From: Alphaproteobacteria bacterium | Lineage (GTDB): Bacteria; Pseudomonadota; Alphaproteobacteria; ATCC43930; CGMCC-115725 | Direction: 5' to 3' | Assembly: GCA_005884825.1 (NCBI GenBank) | Contig: VAZT01000113.1 | Location: forward strand, 1-9,895 | Length of the DNA stretch: 9,895 nt | Shown: piece after piece, positions 1-7,500 of the stretch | How positions within the stretch are numbered: the first letter of the stretch is position 1 | How the letters are laid out: each line of letters starts with the position of its first letter | The notes under the pieces: model-generated | What the model was told of the DNA's origin: nothing | What the model saw: the letters and a program-made list of their open reading frames with translations, nothing else | The model's database searches: none | Program-made: the position numbers and the translations under genes

Positions 1-2241
1 GAGATCACGCGCATCACGCCGGCGTCGTTCGAGCCGACGATCGATTACATCGTCACCAAGATGCCGCGGTTCACCTTCGAGAAGTTTCCGGGCACCGAGC
101 CCTTGCTGACGACGTCGATGAAATCGGTCGGCGAGGCGATGTCGATCGGCCGTAGTTTTGCGGAATCGGTGCAGAAGGCATTGCGGTCGATGGAGACGGG
201 CCTCACCGGCTTTGACGAGGTCGCCATCGAGGGGGTGGAGAGCGCCGACAAGGAGGCGGTCAAGGCGGCGTTGGCGAAACCCGTCCCCGAGCGCCTGCTG
301 CTGGTTGCCCAGGCTTATCGGCATGGGCTGACCACCGCCGAAATCCACGCCGCCTGCCGGTTCGAGCCGTGGTTTCTCGAGCAGATCCGCGAGATCGTGG
401 AAGTCGAGGAGCGAGTGCGCCGCGAAGGGCTGCCGCCGGACCGCACCGCTTTCCTGCGGCTGAAGCAGATGGGCTTTTCCGATGCCCGGCTCGGCAAGCT
501 AGCGAATCTCGATGAGGAGGTCGTGTCAGCGCAGCGACGGCGGCTGGAACTGCGACCGGTCTACAAGCGCATCGACACCTGCGCCGCCGAGTTCCCGTCG
601 CAGACCTCATACATGTACTCCTGCTACGAGGGGGACGGCTTCACGCCGCCGGAGTGCGAGGCCGATCCGAGCAACCGGCGCAAGGTGATCATTCTCGGCG
701 GCGGGCCGAACCGGATCGGGCAAGGGATCGAGTTCGATTACTGCTGCGTGCACGCGGCCTACAGCCTGCGCGACGCCGGGATCGAAACGATCATGGTCAA
801 CTGCAATCCCGAGACCGTTTCGACGGATTACGACACCTCCGATCGGCTCTATTTCGAGCCGCTCACGACCGAGGACGTGGTCGAAATCGTGCGGGTCGAA
901 CAACGCCGCGGCACGGTTCTCGGCGTCATCGTCCAATTCGGCGGGCAAACTCCGCTGAAGCTCGCGGCGGGCCTGGAGCGCGCCGAAATACCGATCCTCG
1001 GGACCTCACCCGATGCGATTGATCTGGCGGAGGACAGAGAGCGGTTTCAGGGCCTGCTGACCCGCCTCGGCTTGCGTCAACCCGACAACGGAACGGCGCA
1101 TTCGGCCAGCGAAGCCGAAGCGATCGCGCTCGATATCGGATATCCGGTCGTCATCCGCCCGTCTTATGTCCTCGGCGGCCGCGCGATGGAGATCGTGCAC
1201 GATGCGGCCGGACTGCATCGCTACATTACCCACGCCGTCTCGGTATCCGGGACCAGTCCGGTATTGATCGACCGCTATCTGCGGAACGCGATTGAGGTCG
1301 ATGTCGATGCCGTCGCGGACGGCCGGCACGTCGAGATCGCCGGCATCATGGAGCACATCGAGGAAGCCGGGATACATTCGGGCGACAGCGCTTGCTCGCT
1401 GCCGCCGCATAGCCTGAGCTTGGCGACGATCGCCGAAATCGAACGGCAGACCGTGGCGTTGGCCCGAGGTCTCGGGGTCGTCGGGCTGATGAATGTTCAA
1501 TTCGCGGTGCAAGACGGTGTGATTTTCGTCCTTGAGGTCAATCCGCGCGCATCGCGCACCGTCCCGTTTGTCGCCAAGGCCACCGGGGTGCCGATCGCAA
1601 AGATTGCGGCTCGAATCATGGCTGGCGAGCCCCACGACAACTGGAGCGAGGATATTGCCGGCAAGCGTCTGCGGGCCGGCGGGCATGTTGCGGTAAAGGA
1701 GGCGGTCTTCCCGTTCGCGCGGTTTCCGGGAGTCGATCCGATCCTCAGCCCCGAGATGAAATCGACCGGCGAAGTGATGGGGCTCGACAGCGATTTCGGG
1801 CGCGCATTCGCAAAGTCCCAACTAGGGAGCGGGACCAACCTGCCGCTCGAGGGGTGTGTGTTCGTCTCGGTGCGAGATCAGGACAAGGGGGCGCTGGTCG
1901 AGCCTTGCCGGCGGCTGGTCGAGATGGGGTTCTCGCTGGTCGCGACGAGTGGCACCGCCGCAACTCTGAGCGCCGCCGGGTTGCCAGTTTCGTCGGTCAA
2001 CAAGGTGCGCGAAGGCCGCCCGCATATCGTCGATCGTATGCTGAGCGGCGCGGTCCAGCTCGTATTCAACACGACCGAGGGCGCGCAGGCGATCACCGAC
2101 AGCTTCAGCCTGCGGCGCACAGCCCTGACTAACGGGATCCCGTATTATACGACGGTTGCGGGGGCTCGCGCGGCGGTCCAGGCCATCGCGGCGCTGCGCG
2201 CCGGGAACCTTGAAGTTGCCCCACTGCAATCATACCTTTGA
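1..2241 (+). CDS. carB: Carbamoyl-phosphate synthase large subunit, 5' part outside window
   Basis: CarB makes carbamoyl phosphate from bicarbonate, ATP and glutamine-derived ammonia (released by CarA) for arginine and pyrimidine synthesis in the cytoplasm. The reading frame is open from base 1, so the start lies upstream; about 746 of roughly 1,080 residues are visible. In order: the end of the first ATP-grasp unit (ITPASFEP near base 16, FTFEKFPG near 70), the helical oligomerisation region to about 680, the second ATP-grasp unit from GGGPNRIGQG (697) to about 1815, and the MGS-like allosteric domain to the end. Glu at 1534 and Asn at 1540 in EVNPRASR match the metal ligands of the carbamate-phosphorylating site. 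In the allosteric domain, Lys at 1885, Thr at 1945 and 1954 and Lys at 2002 align with effector-binding residues known in E. coli CarB, so UMP/ornithine control is plausible. No frameshift was seen. greA follows after 65 bp. Confidence 0.97.
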   Translation, partial: EITRITPASFEPTIDYIVTKMPRFTFEKFPGTEPLLTTSMKSVGEAMSIGRSFAESVQKALRSMETGLTGFDEVAIEGVESADKEAVKAALAKPVPERLLLVAQAYRHGLTTAEIHAACRFEPWFLEQIREIVEVEERVRREGLPPDRTAFLRLKQMGFSDARLGKLANLDEEVVSAQRRRLELRPVYKRIDTCAAEFPSQTSYMYSCYEGDGFTPPECEADPSNRRKVIILGGGPNRIGQGIEFDYCCVHAAYSLRDAGIETIMVNCNPETVSTDYDTSDRLYFEPLTTEDVVEIVRVEQRRGTVLGVIVQFGGQTPLKLAAGLERAEIPILGTSPDAIDLAEDRERFQGLLTRLGLRQPDNGTAHSASEAEAIALDIGYPVVIRPSYVLGGRAMEIVHDAAGLHRYITHAVSVSGTSPVLIDRYLRNAIEVDVDAVADGRHVEIAGIMEHIEEAGIHSGDSACSLPPHSLSLATIAEIERQTVALARGLGVVGLMNVQFAVQDGVIFVLEVNPRASRTVPFVAKATGVPIAKIAARIMAGEPHDNWSEDIAGKRLRAGGHVAVKEAVFPFARFPGVDPILSPEMKSTGEVMGLDSDFGRAFAKSQLGSGTNLPLEGCVFVSVRDQDKGALVEPCRRLVEMGFSLVATSGTAATLSAAGLPVSSVNKVREGRPHIVDRMLSGAVQLVFNTTEGAQAITDSFSLRRTALTNGIPYYTTVAGARAAVQAIAALRAGNLEVAPLQSYL

Positions 2242-2252
2242 TGGCTCCGCGG

Positions 2253-2269
2253 CGGGCGCTTGCCGCCCG
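2253..2269 (+). other. Small GC-rich hairpin between carB and greA
   Basis: CGGGCG and CGCCCG form a perfect 6-bp stem around a 5-base loop, 11 bases after the carB stop. No T-run follows, so it is not a convincing intrinsic terminator. It could slow 3'-end decay of carB mRNA or weakly attenuate read-through into greA, or it may be chance in GC-rich DNA. An alternative register (GGCGG/CCGCC) is also possible. Confidence 0.25.
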
Positions 2270-2292
2270 TAGTTGATATTCTAAGCAGGATC

Positions 2293-2304
2293 CGAACGCG
2301 TTCG
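2293..2304. promoter_or_regulatory. Perfect 12-bp palindrome just before the greA start
   Basis: CGAACGCGTTCG is a perfect palindrome ending two bases before the greA ATG. It occupies the place where a Shine-Dalgarno sequence would lie; the only purine-rich stretch, AGGA at 2287-2290, is 16 bases from the ATG. It may be an operator, part of an RNA fold affecting initiation, or chance. No regulator can be named from the sequence. Confidence 0.25.
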
Positions 2305-2306
2305 CG

Positions 2307-2780
2307 ATGAACAAGATCCCGATGACGGCCGAGGGCTTCAATCGGCTCCGGGAGGAGTTGAAGCGGCTGAAAACTGTTGACCGGCCGGCCATCATCCGTG
2401 CCATCGCCGAGGCGCGCGACCACGGGGACTTGGCCGAAAACGCGGAGTACCACGCCGCTCGCGACCGGCAGAGCTTCATCGAAGGCAGGGTCATCGAGCT
2501 CGAGGATAAAGTGGCGCGGGCTGAGGTGATCGACGTCTCCAAGCTCTCTGGTTCGAGCATCAAGTTTGGCGCGAAGGTGACCCTTGCGGACGAGGAAACC
2601 GAGGAGGAGCAGACCTTCCAGATTGTCGGCGAGGACGAAGCCGATATCAAATCCGGCCGCTTATCGGTCACCTCGCCTTTGGCTCGGGCGCTGATCGGCA
2701 AGGGCCAGGGCGACAGCGTCGAAGTCGCAACCCCGCGCGGTGCGAAATCATACGAGGTCGTCACCGTCGCTTTCGGTTGA
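2307..2780 (+). CDS. greA: Transcription elongation factor GreA
   Basis: GreA enters the secondary channel of backtracked RNA polymerase and stimulates cleavage of the extruded RNA 3' end, releasing stalled complexes. The 157-residue product has the normal family length. Residues 1 to about 75 form the N-terminal coiled coil. Its tip carries the GDLAENAEYHAAR signature with Asp41 and Glu44, which correspond to the acidic tip residues that hold the catalytic magnesium. The C-terminal FKBP-like domain starts near residue 80 and includes DEADIKSGRLSVTSPLARAL (110-129). The ATG at 2307 gives the usual MNKIPMT start, but its ribosome binding site is weak. greA follows carB after 65 bp with no clear promoter, so it may be co-transcribed. 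Its stop lies 7 bp from the stop of the convergent regulator gene, leaving no room for a terminator between them. Confidence 0.97.
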   Translation: MNKIPMTAEGFNRLREELKRLKTVDRPAIIRAIAEARDHGDLAENAEYHAARDRQSFIEGRVIELEDKVARAEVIDVSKLSGSSIKFGAKVTLADEETEEEQTFQIVGEDEADIKSGRLSVTSPLARALIGKGQGDSVEVATPRGAKSYEVVTVAFG

Positions 2781-2787
2781 GGCAAAT

Positions 2788-3303
2788 TCAAGCCAGCGCC
2801 GTCTCTTCATCATCTTGCCGCGCGTTCGACTGCTCGAGAATCGGGACGCCCGGCTCATTCTTCGACATGCGCAGCATCAATGCCGACTTGACATGGCTCA
2901 CATTCGGCGCCGAGGTAAGCTTCGTGCTGAGGAATCGCTGATAGCTGTCCCAGTCGGGCGCAACGATCTTCAACAGGAAATCCGTTTCTCCGGCCAGCAT
3001 GTAAGCTTCACGCACTTCGGGCCAAGTGCCGACCAGGTGTTCGAACGCTTTGAGGTCGGCCTCGGCTTGGCTCCCGAGCCCGACCTGCGCAAAAACCGTC
3101 ACAGCGTAGCCGAGCGGCTCGGGGGCGAGATCGGCATGATAGCCGCGGATCATCCCGGCCTCTTCGAGAGCGCGGACCCGGCGCAGGCAAGGGGGCGCCG
3201 AGATCCCGACACGCCGGGCCAGCTCGACGTTGGTCATCCGCCCATCGGTCAGCAGGTTCCGCAATATGCGGCGGTCGATCCGGTCGAGTCTGATTCGCCG
3301 CAT
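2788..3303 (-). CDS. Lrp/AsnC family transcriptional regulator
   Basis: This is a 171-residue DNA-binding regulator of the feast/famine family. Residues 6-55 form the winged helix-turn-helix (LDRIDRRIL, then TNVELARRVGIS and PPCLRRVRALEEAGMI). Residues 66-147 form the RAM ligand-binding and oligomerisation domain, with the AGETDFLLK turn (104-112) that usually contacts an amino-acid effector. The start at 3303 is supported by GAGGGG at 3309-3314, five bases upstream, with a second purine-rich stretch just before it. The last 24 residues are polar and acidic and extend past the usual domain. The gene is convergent with greA and divergent from the ELM1-family gene. An inverted repeat overlaps its predicted -35 box, suggesting autoregulation. 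Effector and targets cannot be read from the sequence; the name lrp itself is not justified. Confidence 0.94.
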   Translation of the reverse strand: MRRIRLDRIDRRILRNLLTDGRMTNVELARRVGISAPPCLRRVRALEEAGMIRGYHADLAPEPLGYAVTVFAQVGLGSQAEADLKAFEHLVGTWPEVREAYMLAGETDFLLKIVAPDWDSYQRFLSTKLTSAPNVSHVKSALMLRMSKNEPGVPILEQSNARQDDEETALA

Positions 3304-3329
3304 CCGGTCCCCTCTTCCTCGATCGGCGG

Positions 3330-3358
3330 ATCATAAGCGGCGTCCTGAATGCGCGCAA
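3330..3358 (-). promoter_or_regulatory. Predicted sigma-70-type promoter of the Lrp-family gene
   Basis: On the minus strand TTGCGC (3358-3353) is separated by exactly 17 bases from TATGAT (3335-3330), which matches the TATAAT consensus at five of six positions. Transcription would start near 3323, giving a leader of about 20 bases that contains the GAGGGG ribosome binding site. The -35 box lies inside the inverted repeat at 3352-3370. Confidence 0.6.
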
Positions 3359-3370
3359 TTTTGTTGCGCG
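3352..3370. promoter_or_regulatory. Inverted repeat, likely operator of the Lrp-family regulator
   Basis: CGCGCAA, a 5-base AT-rich spacer (TTTTG) and TTGCGCG form a perfect 7-bp-arm dyad. Its size and AT-rich centre are of the kind bound by Lrp/AsnC dimers. It overlaps the -35 box of the regulator's predicted promoter and lies 28 bases before the first candidate ATG of the divergent gene. One protein bound here could repress its own gene and affect its neighbour. Binding is inferred, not shown. Confidence 0.55.
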
Positions 3371-3397
3371 GAGGTCTCATCGGCTTGCTGTTCCCGA

Positions 3398-4534
3398 ATG
3401 ATTTTCGTAAACGAGCACATGGCCTTGCCGTCTATTGCTGCGATCGAGGCAGTCTCGCCCGTCACCTGGGTTTTGCATGACGGCAAGGCCGGGATGGCCA
3501 GCCAGGCGCTCGGCTTGGCCGAGGCTACCGGCTTCTCTTTTGTAGAAAAACGTCTCCAAATTCGGTTCCCCTGGATATGCCTGCCGCCCAAGCTCTGGTT
3601 CCTCCCTTTAACTGCGGCCGAACCGACGCTCTCGCCGCCCTGGCCAGACCTTGTCATCGGTTGCGGGCGCAACACGGCGACGCCGGCCTTGGCGATCCGG
3701 CGAGCGAGCGGTGGACGCACCGTGGCGGCGCAGATCCAAGACCCCGGGGTCGGGCGTAGCGAGTTCGACCTCCTTGTCGTTCCCGAACACGACCGGCTCC
3801 GCGGTCCACAGATCATCGTGACGCGTGGCGCGGTCCACCGGGTAACGAGAGCCCGATTGATGGCCGAGCGCGGCCGTTTCCCGGCTCTCACGGTGCTGCC
3901 GCGCCCGATCCTGTCGGTGCTGATCGGCGGTGCGAACAAGGCGTATCGGCTGACGCTTCGACGACTCGGCGAAATTGCCGATGCCGTTGCCGGAGTTCTG
4001 CGTAGCCAGGGTGGCTCAGCGCTGGTGACGCCGTCGCGTCGCACTGGGGCAGCCCGGATCGGGCTGTTGCGCGCTCGGCTCCAGAACCTGCCCGGGGTGA
4101 TCTGGGATGGTTGCGGGGAGAACCCCTATTTCGCTTATCTCGCTCTGGCTGACGCCTTTATGGTAACCGCGGACTCGGTCTCGATGATCAGCGAGGCGGC
4201 GGCGACTGGAAACCCGGTGCATATCCTCGATCTCGACGGCGGCAATGCCAAATTCGCCCGGTTTCACGCGGCGATGCAGGCGGCCGGCATTACCCGGCCG
4301 TTCACCGGCCGGATCGAATCGTGGTGCTACCCTGTCCCTGACGATACGGCTCGTGCGGGCGCGGCTTTGCGCGAACTCGTCCTGAGGAGGCTCGGAGCGA
4401 GGCATCTCGATTCGGTTGAGGATGGTTTACGCCCTTTGAACAGAGGCGCGGAAAAGGCGAGCGGTTTGCCTGTGGCACCCGACGGGAATGTAATATCGGG
4501 CCGAGAGCGGATCGCGCCTCGGGGAAGCGGCTGA
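3398..4534 (+). CDS. ELM1-family protein (Mito_fiss_Elm1 / DUF1022)
   Basis: The 378-residue product belongs to the family named after plant ELM1, which recruits a dynamin to mitochondria; the role of the bacterial members is not established. Visible family blocks are WVLHDGKAG (24-32), PWPDLVIGCGR (81-91), QIQDPGVGRSEFDLLVVPEHD (112-132, read in two parts), LIGGANKAYRLT (175-186), TPSRRT (211-216), WDGCGENPYFAYLALADAF (236-254), TADSVSMISEAAATGNPV (258-275) and RPFTGRIE (300-307). The layout of two Rossmann-like halves with an Asp-Ser-Val-Ser-Met-x-Ser-Glu block resembles GT-B glycosyltransferases, so a sugar-nucleotide substrate is possible but unproven. No signal peptide or membrane segment is obvious. 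The start is uncertain: ATG at 3398 and ATG at 3419 both lack a good ribosome binding site; 3398 is used here. The frame is open further upstream, but that part overlaps the regulator gene. About 40 polar residues follow the conserved core. The next gene starts 6 bp downstream. Confidence 0.88.
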   Translation: MIFVNEHMALPSIAAIEAVSPVTWVLHDGKAGMASQALGLAEATGFSFVEKRLQIRFPWICLPPKLWFLPLTAAEPTLSPPWPDLVIGCGRNTATPALAIRRASGGRTVAAQIQDPGVGRSEFDLLVVPEHDRLRGPQIIVTRGAVHRVTRARLMAERGRFPALTVLPRPILSVLIGGANKAYRLTLRRLGEIADAVAGVLRSQGGSALVTPSRRTGAARIGLLRARLQNLPGVIWDGCGENPYFAYLALADAFMVTADSVSMISEAAATGNPVHILDLDGGNAKFARFHAAMQAAGITRPFTGRIESWCYPVPDDTARAGAALRELVLRRLGARHLDSVEDGLRPLNRGAEKASGLPVAPDGNVISGRERIAPRGSG

Positions 4535-4540
4535 TCAAAC

Positions 4541-6451
4541 ATGGCCCTGCGCATCGAAACCTTCGACAACACCCGCGGCGGCAACGCGCTCTACAAGGCG
4601 CTGACCCACCCGGCTGCCGCTCGACCGGCGCGGGCTCTTGTGGACGAGATCGCCCGCCAATCCCCGGTTGCCATCTACGATGCTGGGTGCGCCGTCGAAG
4701 CCTTTAATGCGATCTACGATTTGGATCAGATCGAAATCGCCGGCGCCTATGTTCACGAGATCGGGCGCATCGGCAGCACGGTCCTGGGCCGCGCGGCGCT
4801 GCCCGTTACCGAACTCGCGCGCTGCCGCGCGCGCGCTGTATTTGTCGCCGCATTCGACGCCGAGCGCGTCCTTCTGCAGATGCGGCCCTATCTGCCCTAT
4901 GGCGCCGCGGTGTTCAGTCTGGATGCAATGCGGATACCGGCGGATCGACTGACCAATAGCCGCTGTTATCTCGATCCATTGAATTTCGCGACGAACTTCG
5001 CCTTTTTTCGCGATACTGGCAGTTTGCACACGCGGCTGGTCACGGCGAATTACTGGTCAGGCTACGGAGCCGGCCAGGTCAGCTTCTGGATCACCCTGTT
5101 CGCCGATGACGGCAGCGTTTTGGCTAAATGGTGCGAGAACTGTAAGCCTTCCGCAAGCACCATCGTTCTCGACAGTCGGGATATACGCGAGCGGTTTCGA
5201 CTGCCGGAGTTTTGTGGACAGCTCTTTCTGCACATTAGCGGCGCAGCCGGGCATGACGTCGTCAAATATGCACTCGACATTTTCGACGATGAGGGGCACA
5301 GCGGCATTTTGTCCTGCACTCATGACGCCAACGCCTGGCCCGCCGACCGGTATGCCGGGCTTCCTGCTCCTGCTCCCGGCGAGCAGGTGTTGCTGTGGGT
5401 CCAGAACAGCCATCCGGTCACAATCCCACCGGGTGCCATCGGCCTCACTGCAATGGGCGAGGAGCGCGTCGTGTCTATCCGCGACCCGATCGCGCCTTTT
5501 GCCACGCGCGCTGTCGCGGTTTCCGAATTGTTGCCCGACACCGCGTGGCCGAAACAGGTCGAGCTGCGGGCCGGCAAGCATGTGGTGCGCCCACGCTATG
5601 AAGTTCTCGAACGGGGCCGCCGCCGCATCGCGCACGTCAATGTCGAGCGCGGCGATCTGAGGCCCGACCCCGAGCTTCCTAAGCTCGGAGCCATGCTCGG
5701 TAAGGGCTATTTGTTGCCGGCCCCAGTGATGCCACGCGAGTTGTGGCAGAGCCTGGTGCTGCCGACCCCGATGGCGGCCTGCCAAACCGATCTGCCGATC
5801 GCCGCTCTGGTTTACGACCCGGACGGCCGGGAGGTGCTGAGGCATCCCTTTGGGCGGCTCCCGCGCGCCCATGCGACCGTGCTCGATCTGGACGAGATCG
5901 GCGATCTCGGTCTGCTCGACGGCGGGTATGGCCATATCGAGCTGGTCTATGACTTCTCTGGCGGAGGCGAGGGAGACGGGTGGCTGCACGCCCTTTTTCG
6001 CTATCGTCATCGGCAAAGTGGTCATGCCGCCGAGACCAGTTTCGGAGCACACGTCTTCAATACGATTCTGACCTACCGCGACGAGCCGCAATCCTACACC
6101 GGGCGTCCGCCGGGATTGTCGACCCGACTGTTCCTCAGGCTCGGCGAGCCGACCTACGGCACGTTCTGCCACCTGATCTACCCCGCGTCCCGGCCTTGGC
6201 TCCCGGCGAGCGACACGGCAGTCATCCTCTACGACGCCGCGGGATGCGAAATTGCGCGCTCGCAGCTGGCTGTTCCCTGTTCAGGCTCCCGGCTGTGGTA
6301 CTATCGAAGCTTCTTCGATGAAGCGACCCGCGCCCGGGCCGGAACGGGAGCCTACGTCATCGTGCGCGACACGACGTGCCGGCTCTTCGGCTATCACGGG
6401 CTATTGGGCGGCAACGGCTCCTTCAGCCTCGACCACATGTTCGGATTCTAG
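4541..6451 (+). CDS. Large protein of unknown function, Rossmann-like N-terminus plus beta-rich modules
   Basis: I do not recognise this 636-residue protein as a named family. Residues 42-135 (VAIYDAGCAVEAF, then IAGAYV, LPVTEL, AVFVAAF, GAAVFSLDAM) have the alternating beta-alpha pattern of a Rossmann-type nucleotide- or sugar-binding fold, although the first loop lacks the classic GxGxxG. The rest looks like beta-sandwich modules. Three stretches share a pattern of short hydrophobic strand, Asp-Gly turn and polar strand: SFWITLFADDGSVLAKW (181-197), PIAALVYDPDGREVLRH (419-435) and TAVILYDAAGCEIARS (559-574). Each is followed by a further strand and a Gly-rich aromatic segment. Two modules open similarly: FATNFAFFRDTGSLHTRL (149-166) and VFNTILTYRDE...STRL (505-530). 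The C-terminus is His/Gly/aromatic-rich (LFGYHG, SFSLDHMFGF). No signal peptide or membrane helix is seen, so it is probably cytoplasmic. It starts 6 bp after the ELM1-family stop, which suggests one operon and related work. Coding is intact; only the function is unknown. Confidence 0.85.
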   Translation: MALRIETFDNTRGGNALYKALTHPAAARPARALVDEIARQSPVAIYDAGCAVEAFNAIYDLDQIEIAGAYVHEIGRIGSTVLGRAALPVTELARCRARAVFVAAFDAERVLLQMRPYLPYGAAVFSLDAMRIPADRLTNSRCYLDPLNFATNFAFFRDTGSLHTRLVTANYWSGYGAGQVSFWITLFADDGSVLAKWCENCKPSASTIVLDSRDIRERFRLPEFCGQLFLHISGAAGHDVVKYALDIFDDEGHSGILSCTHDANAWPADRYAGLPAPAPGEQVLLWVQNSHPVTIPPGAIGLTAMGEERVVSIRDPIAPFATRAVAVSELLPDTAWPKQVELRAGKHVVRPRYEVLERGRRRIAHVNVERGDLRPDPELPKLGAMLGKGYLLPAPVMPRELWQSLVLPTPMAACQTDLPIAALVYDPDGREVLRHPFGRLPRAHATVLDLDEIGDLGLLDGGYGHIELVYDFSGGGEGDGWLHALFRYRHRQSGHAAETSFGAHVFNTILTYRDEPQSYTGRPPGLSTRLFLRLGEPTYGTFCHLIYPASRPWLPASDTAVILYDAAGCEIARSQLAVPCSGSRLWYYRSFFDEATRARAGTGAYVIVRDTTCRLFGYHGLLGGNGSFSLDHMFGF

Positions 6452-6471
6452 CCCGGGCGCATCTCCTCCCG

Positions 6472-6499
6472 CCGACATTTCGAAAAATGATTATATAAT
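6472..6499 (+). promoter_or_regulatory. Predicted trxB promoter with consensus -10 box
   Basis: TATAAT at 6494-6499 is a perfect -10 box. CCGACA at 6472-6477, 16 bases upstream, matches four of six -35 positions. A start near 6506 would give a leader of about 19 bases containing AAGGA (6513-6517), seven bases before the trxB ATG. The -10 box lies in the perfect palindrome ATTATATAAT (6490-6499), an AT-rich island in GC-rich DNA. Confidence 0.65.
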
Positions 6500-6524
6500 G
6501 GTGTGAAATTCTAAGGATGCCGCC

Positions 6525-7496
6525 ATGTCCGAGCGTCACCACAGCAAGGTCCTGATCATCGGGGCGGGACCGGCCGGCTACACGGCGGCGATTTACGCGG
6601 CGCGGGCCAACTTGCACCCGATCCTCGTGACCGGGCTTCAGCCGGGCGGCCAATTGACAATCACCACCGACGTCGAGAACTACCCCGGCTTTGCCGAGGT
6701 GATCCAAGGTCCGTGGCTGATGGAGCAGATGCAGCACCAAGCCGAGCACGTCGGCACCAAGGTGATCGTGGACATGATCACCGAGATCGACCTCGCACGC
6801 CGGCCCTTTGTCGCCAAGGGCGATTCGGGGAATGTCTATATCGCCGATACCGTGATCATCGCCACCGGCGCGCAGGCCCGCTGGCTCGGTATCCCGAGCG
6901 AGGAGATCTTCCGCGGTTTCGGCGTTTCGGCCTGCGCGACCTGCGACGGGTTCTTTTTCCGCGGCAAGGATGTCGTAGTCGTCGGCGGCGGCAATACCGC
7001 GGTCGAGGAGGCGATGTATCTGACGAACCACGCGCGGCACGTTACTCTGATCCATCGCCGGAATGCACTGAGGGCGGAGAAGATCCTGCAGGAGCGGCTA
7101 TTCCGCAATCCGAAGATCGGCGTCATCTGGGACAGCGTGGTCGAGGAAATCCTGGGAGTGCGGGAACCACCGACGGTAACCGGGGTGCGCCTGCGCAACA
7201 CGCTGACAGGAAGTTTGTCCGACCTCCCCTGCGACGGGCTCTTCGTCGCGATCGGCCATACGCCGGTGACCGGGTTCGTCGCGGGCCAGCTGCCGCTCGA
7301 CGCTGAGGGCTACGCCATCACGCGCCCCGATTCGACCGAAACGGCGATCCCCGGGGTCTATGCCGCAGGCGACGTCAAGGACAAGATCTATCGTCAGGCG
7401 GTTACCGCCGCCGGATTGGGCTGTATGGCGGCCCTCGAGGCGGAGAAGTTTCTCGCGGCTCAGGAGGAAGCTGCGATCATGCGCGCGGCCGATTAG
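6525..7496 (+). CDS. trxB: Thioredoxin-disulfide reductase
   Basis: This cytoplasmic flavoenzyme passes electrons from NADPH through FAD and a redox-active disulfide to thioredoxin. The 323-residue product has the length of the low-molecular-weight bacterial enzyme. Seen in order: the FAD-binding GAGPAG (13-18), the PGGQL segment (40-44), ATGA (113-116), the redox motif CATC with Cys137 and Cys140 followed by Asp141, the NADPH-binding GGGNTAVEEA (154-163), HRRN (177-180) whose arginines contact the 2'-phosphate, AIGHTP (242-247) and the C-terminal FAD motif AAGDV (280-284). The start is set by AAGGA at 6513-6517. A near-consensus promoter in the 73-bp gap upstream separates it from the unknown gene. 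The lysR-type gene follows 43 bp downstream on the same strand. All key residues are present. Confidence 0.97.
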   Translation: MSERHHSKVLIIGAGPAGYTAAIYAARANLHPILVTGLQPGGQLTITTDVENYPGFAEVIQGPWLMEQMQHQAEHVGTKVIVDMITEIDLARRPFVAKGDSGNVYIADTVIIATGAQARWLGIPSEEIFRGFGVSACATCDGFFFRGKDVVVVGGGNTAVEEAMYLTNHARHVTLIHRRNALRAEKILQERLFRNPKIGVIWDSVVEEILGVREPPTVTGVRLRNTLTGSLSDLPCDGLFVAIGHTPVTGFVAGQLPLDAEGYAITRPDSTETAIPGVYAAGDVKDKIYRQAVTAAGLGCMAALEAEKFLAAQEEAAIMRAAD

Positions 7497-7500
7497 GGAG

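Noticed and set aside
1006..1821. A 271-codon minus-strand open frame inside carB
   Set aside because: It lies wholly opposite clearly conserved CarB sequence and has no family resemblance.
2129..2791. A 220-codon minus-strand open frame opposite greA
   Set aside because: It is Ser/Ala/Arg-rich shadow translation of greA and carB codons, without motifs.
3370..3374. GGAGG as ribosome binding site for the ELM1-family gene
   Set aside because: It is 23 bases before the nearest in-frame ATG, and no in-frame ATG, GTG or TTG lies at normal spacing.
3230..3397. A longer N-terminus for the ELM1-family gene starting at 3230
   Set aside because: It would overlap the coding region, ribosome binding site and promoter of the divergent regulator, and the extra residues are Arg/Ser-rich and unlike the family.
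3331..4044. A 237-codon minus-strand open frame opposite the ELM1-family gene
   Set aside because: The plus strand carries recognisable ELM1-family blocks over the same bases; the reverse frame shows nothing recognisable.
5057..6172. A 371-codon open frame on the minus strand, opposite the unknown 636-residue gene
   Set aside because: Its translation is biased as expected from the complement of a high-GC gene and shows no recognisable motif. The plus-strand frame is longer, fits tightly behind the ELM1-family gene and has plausible domain structure.
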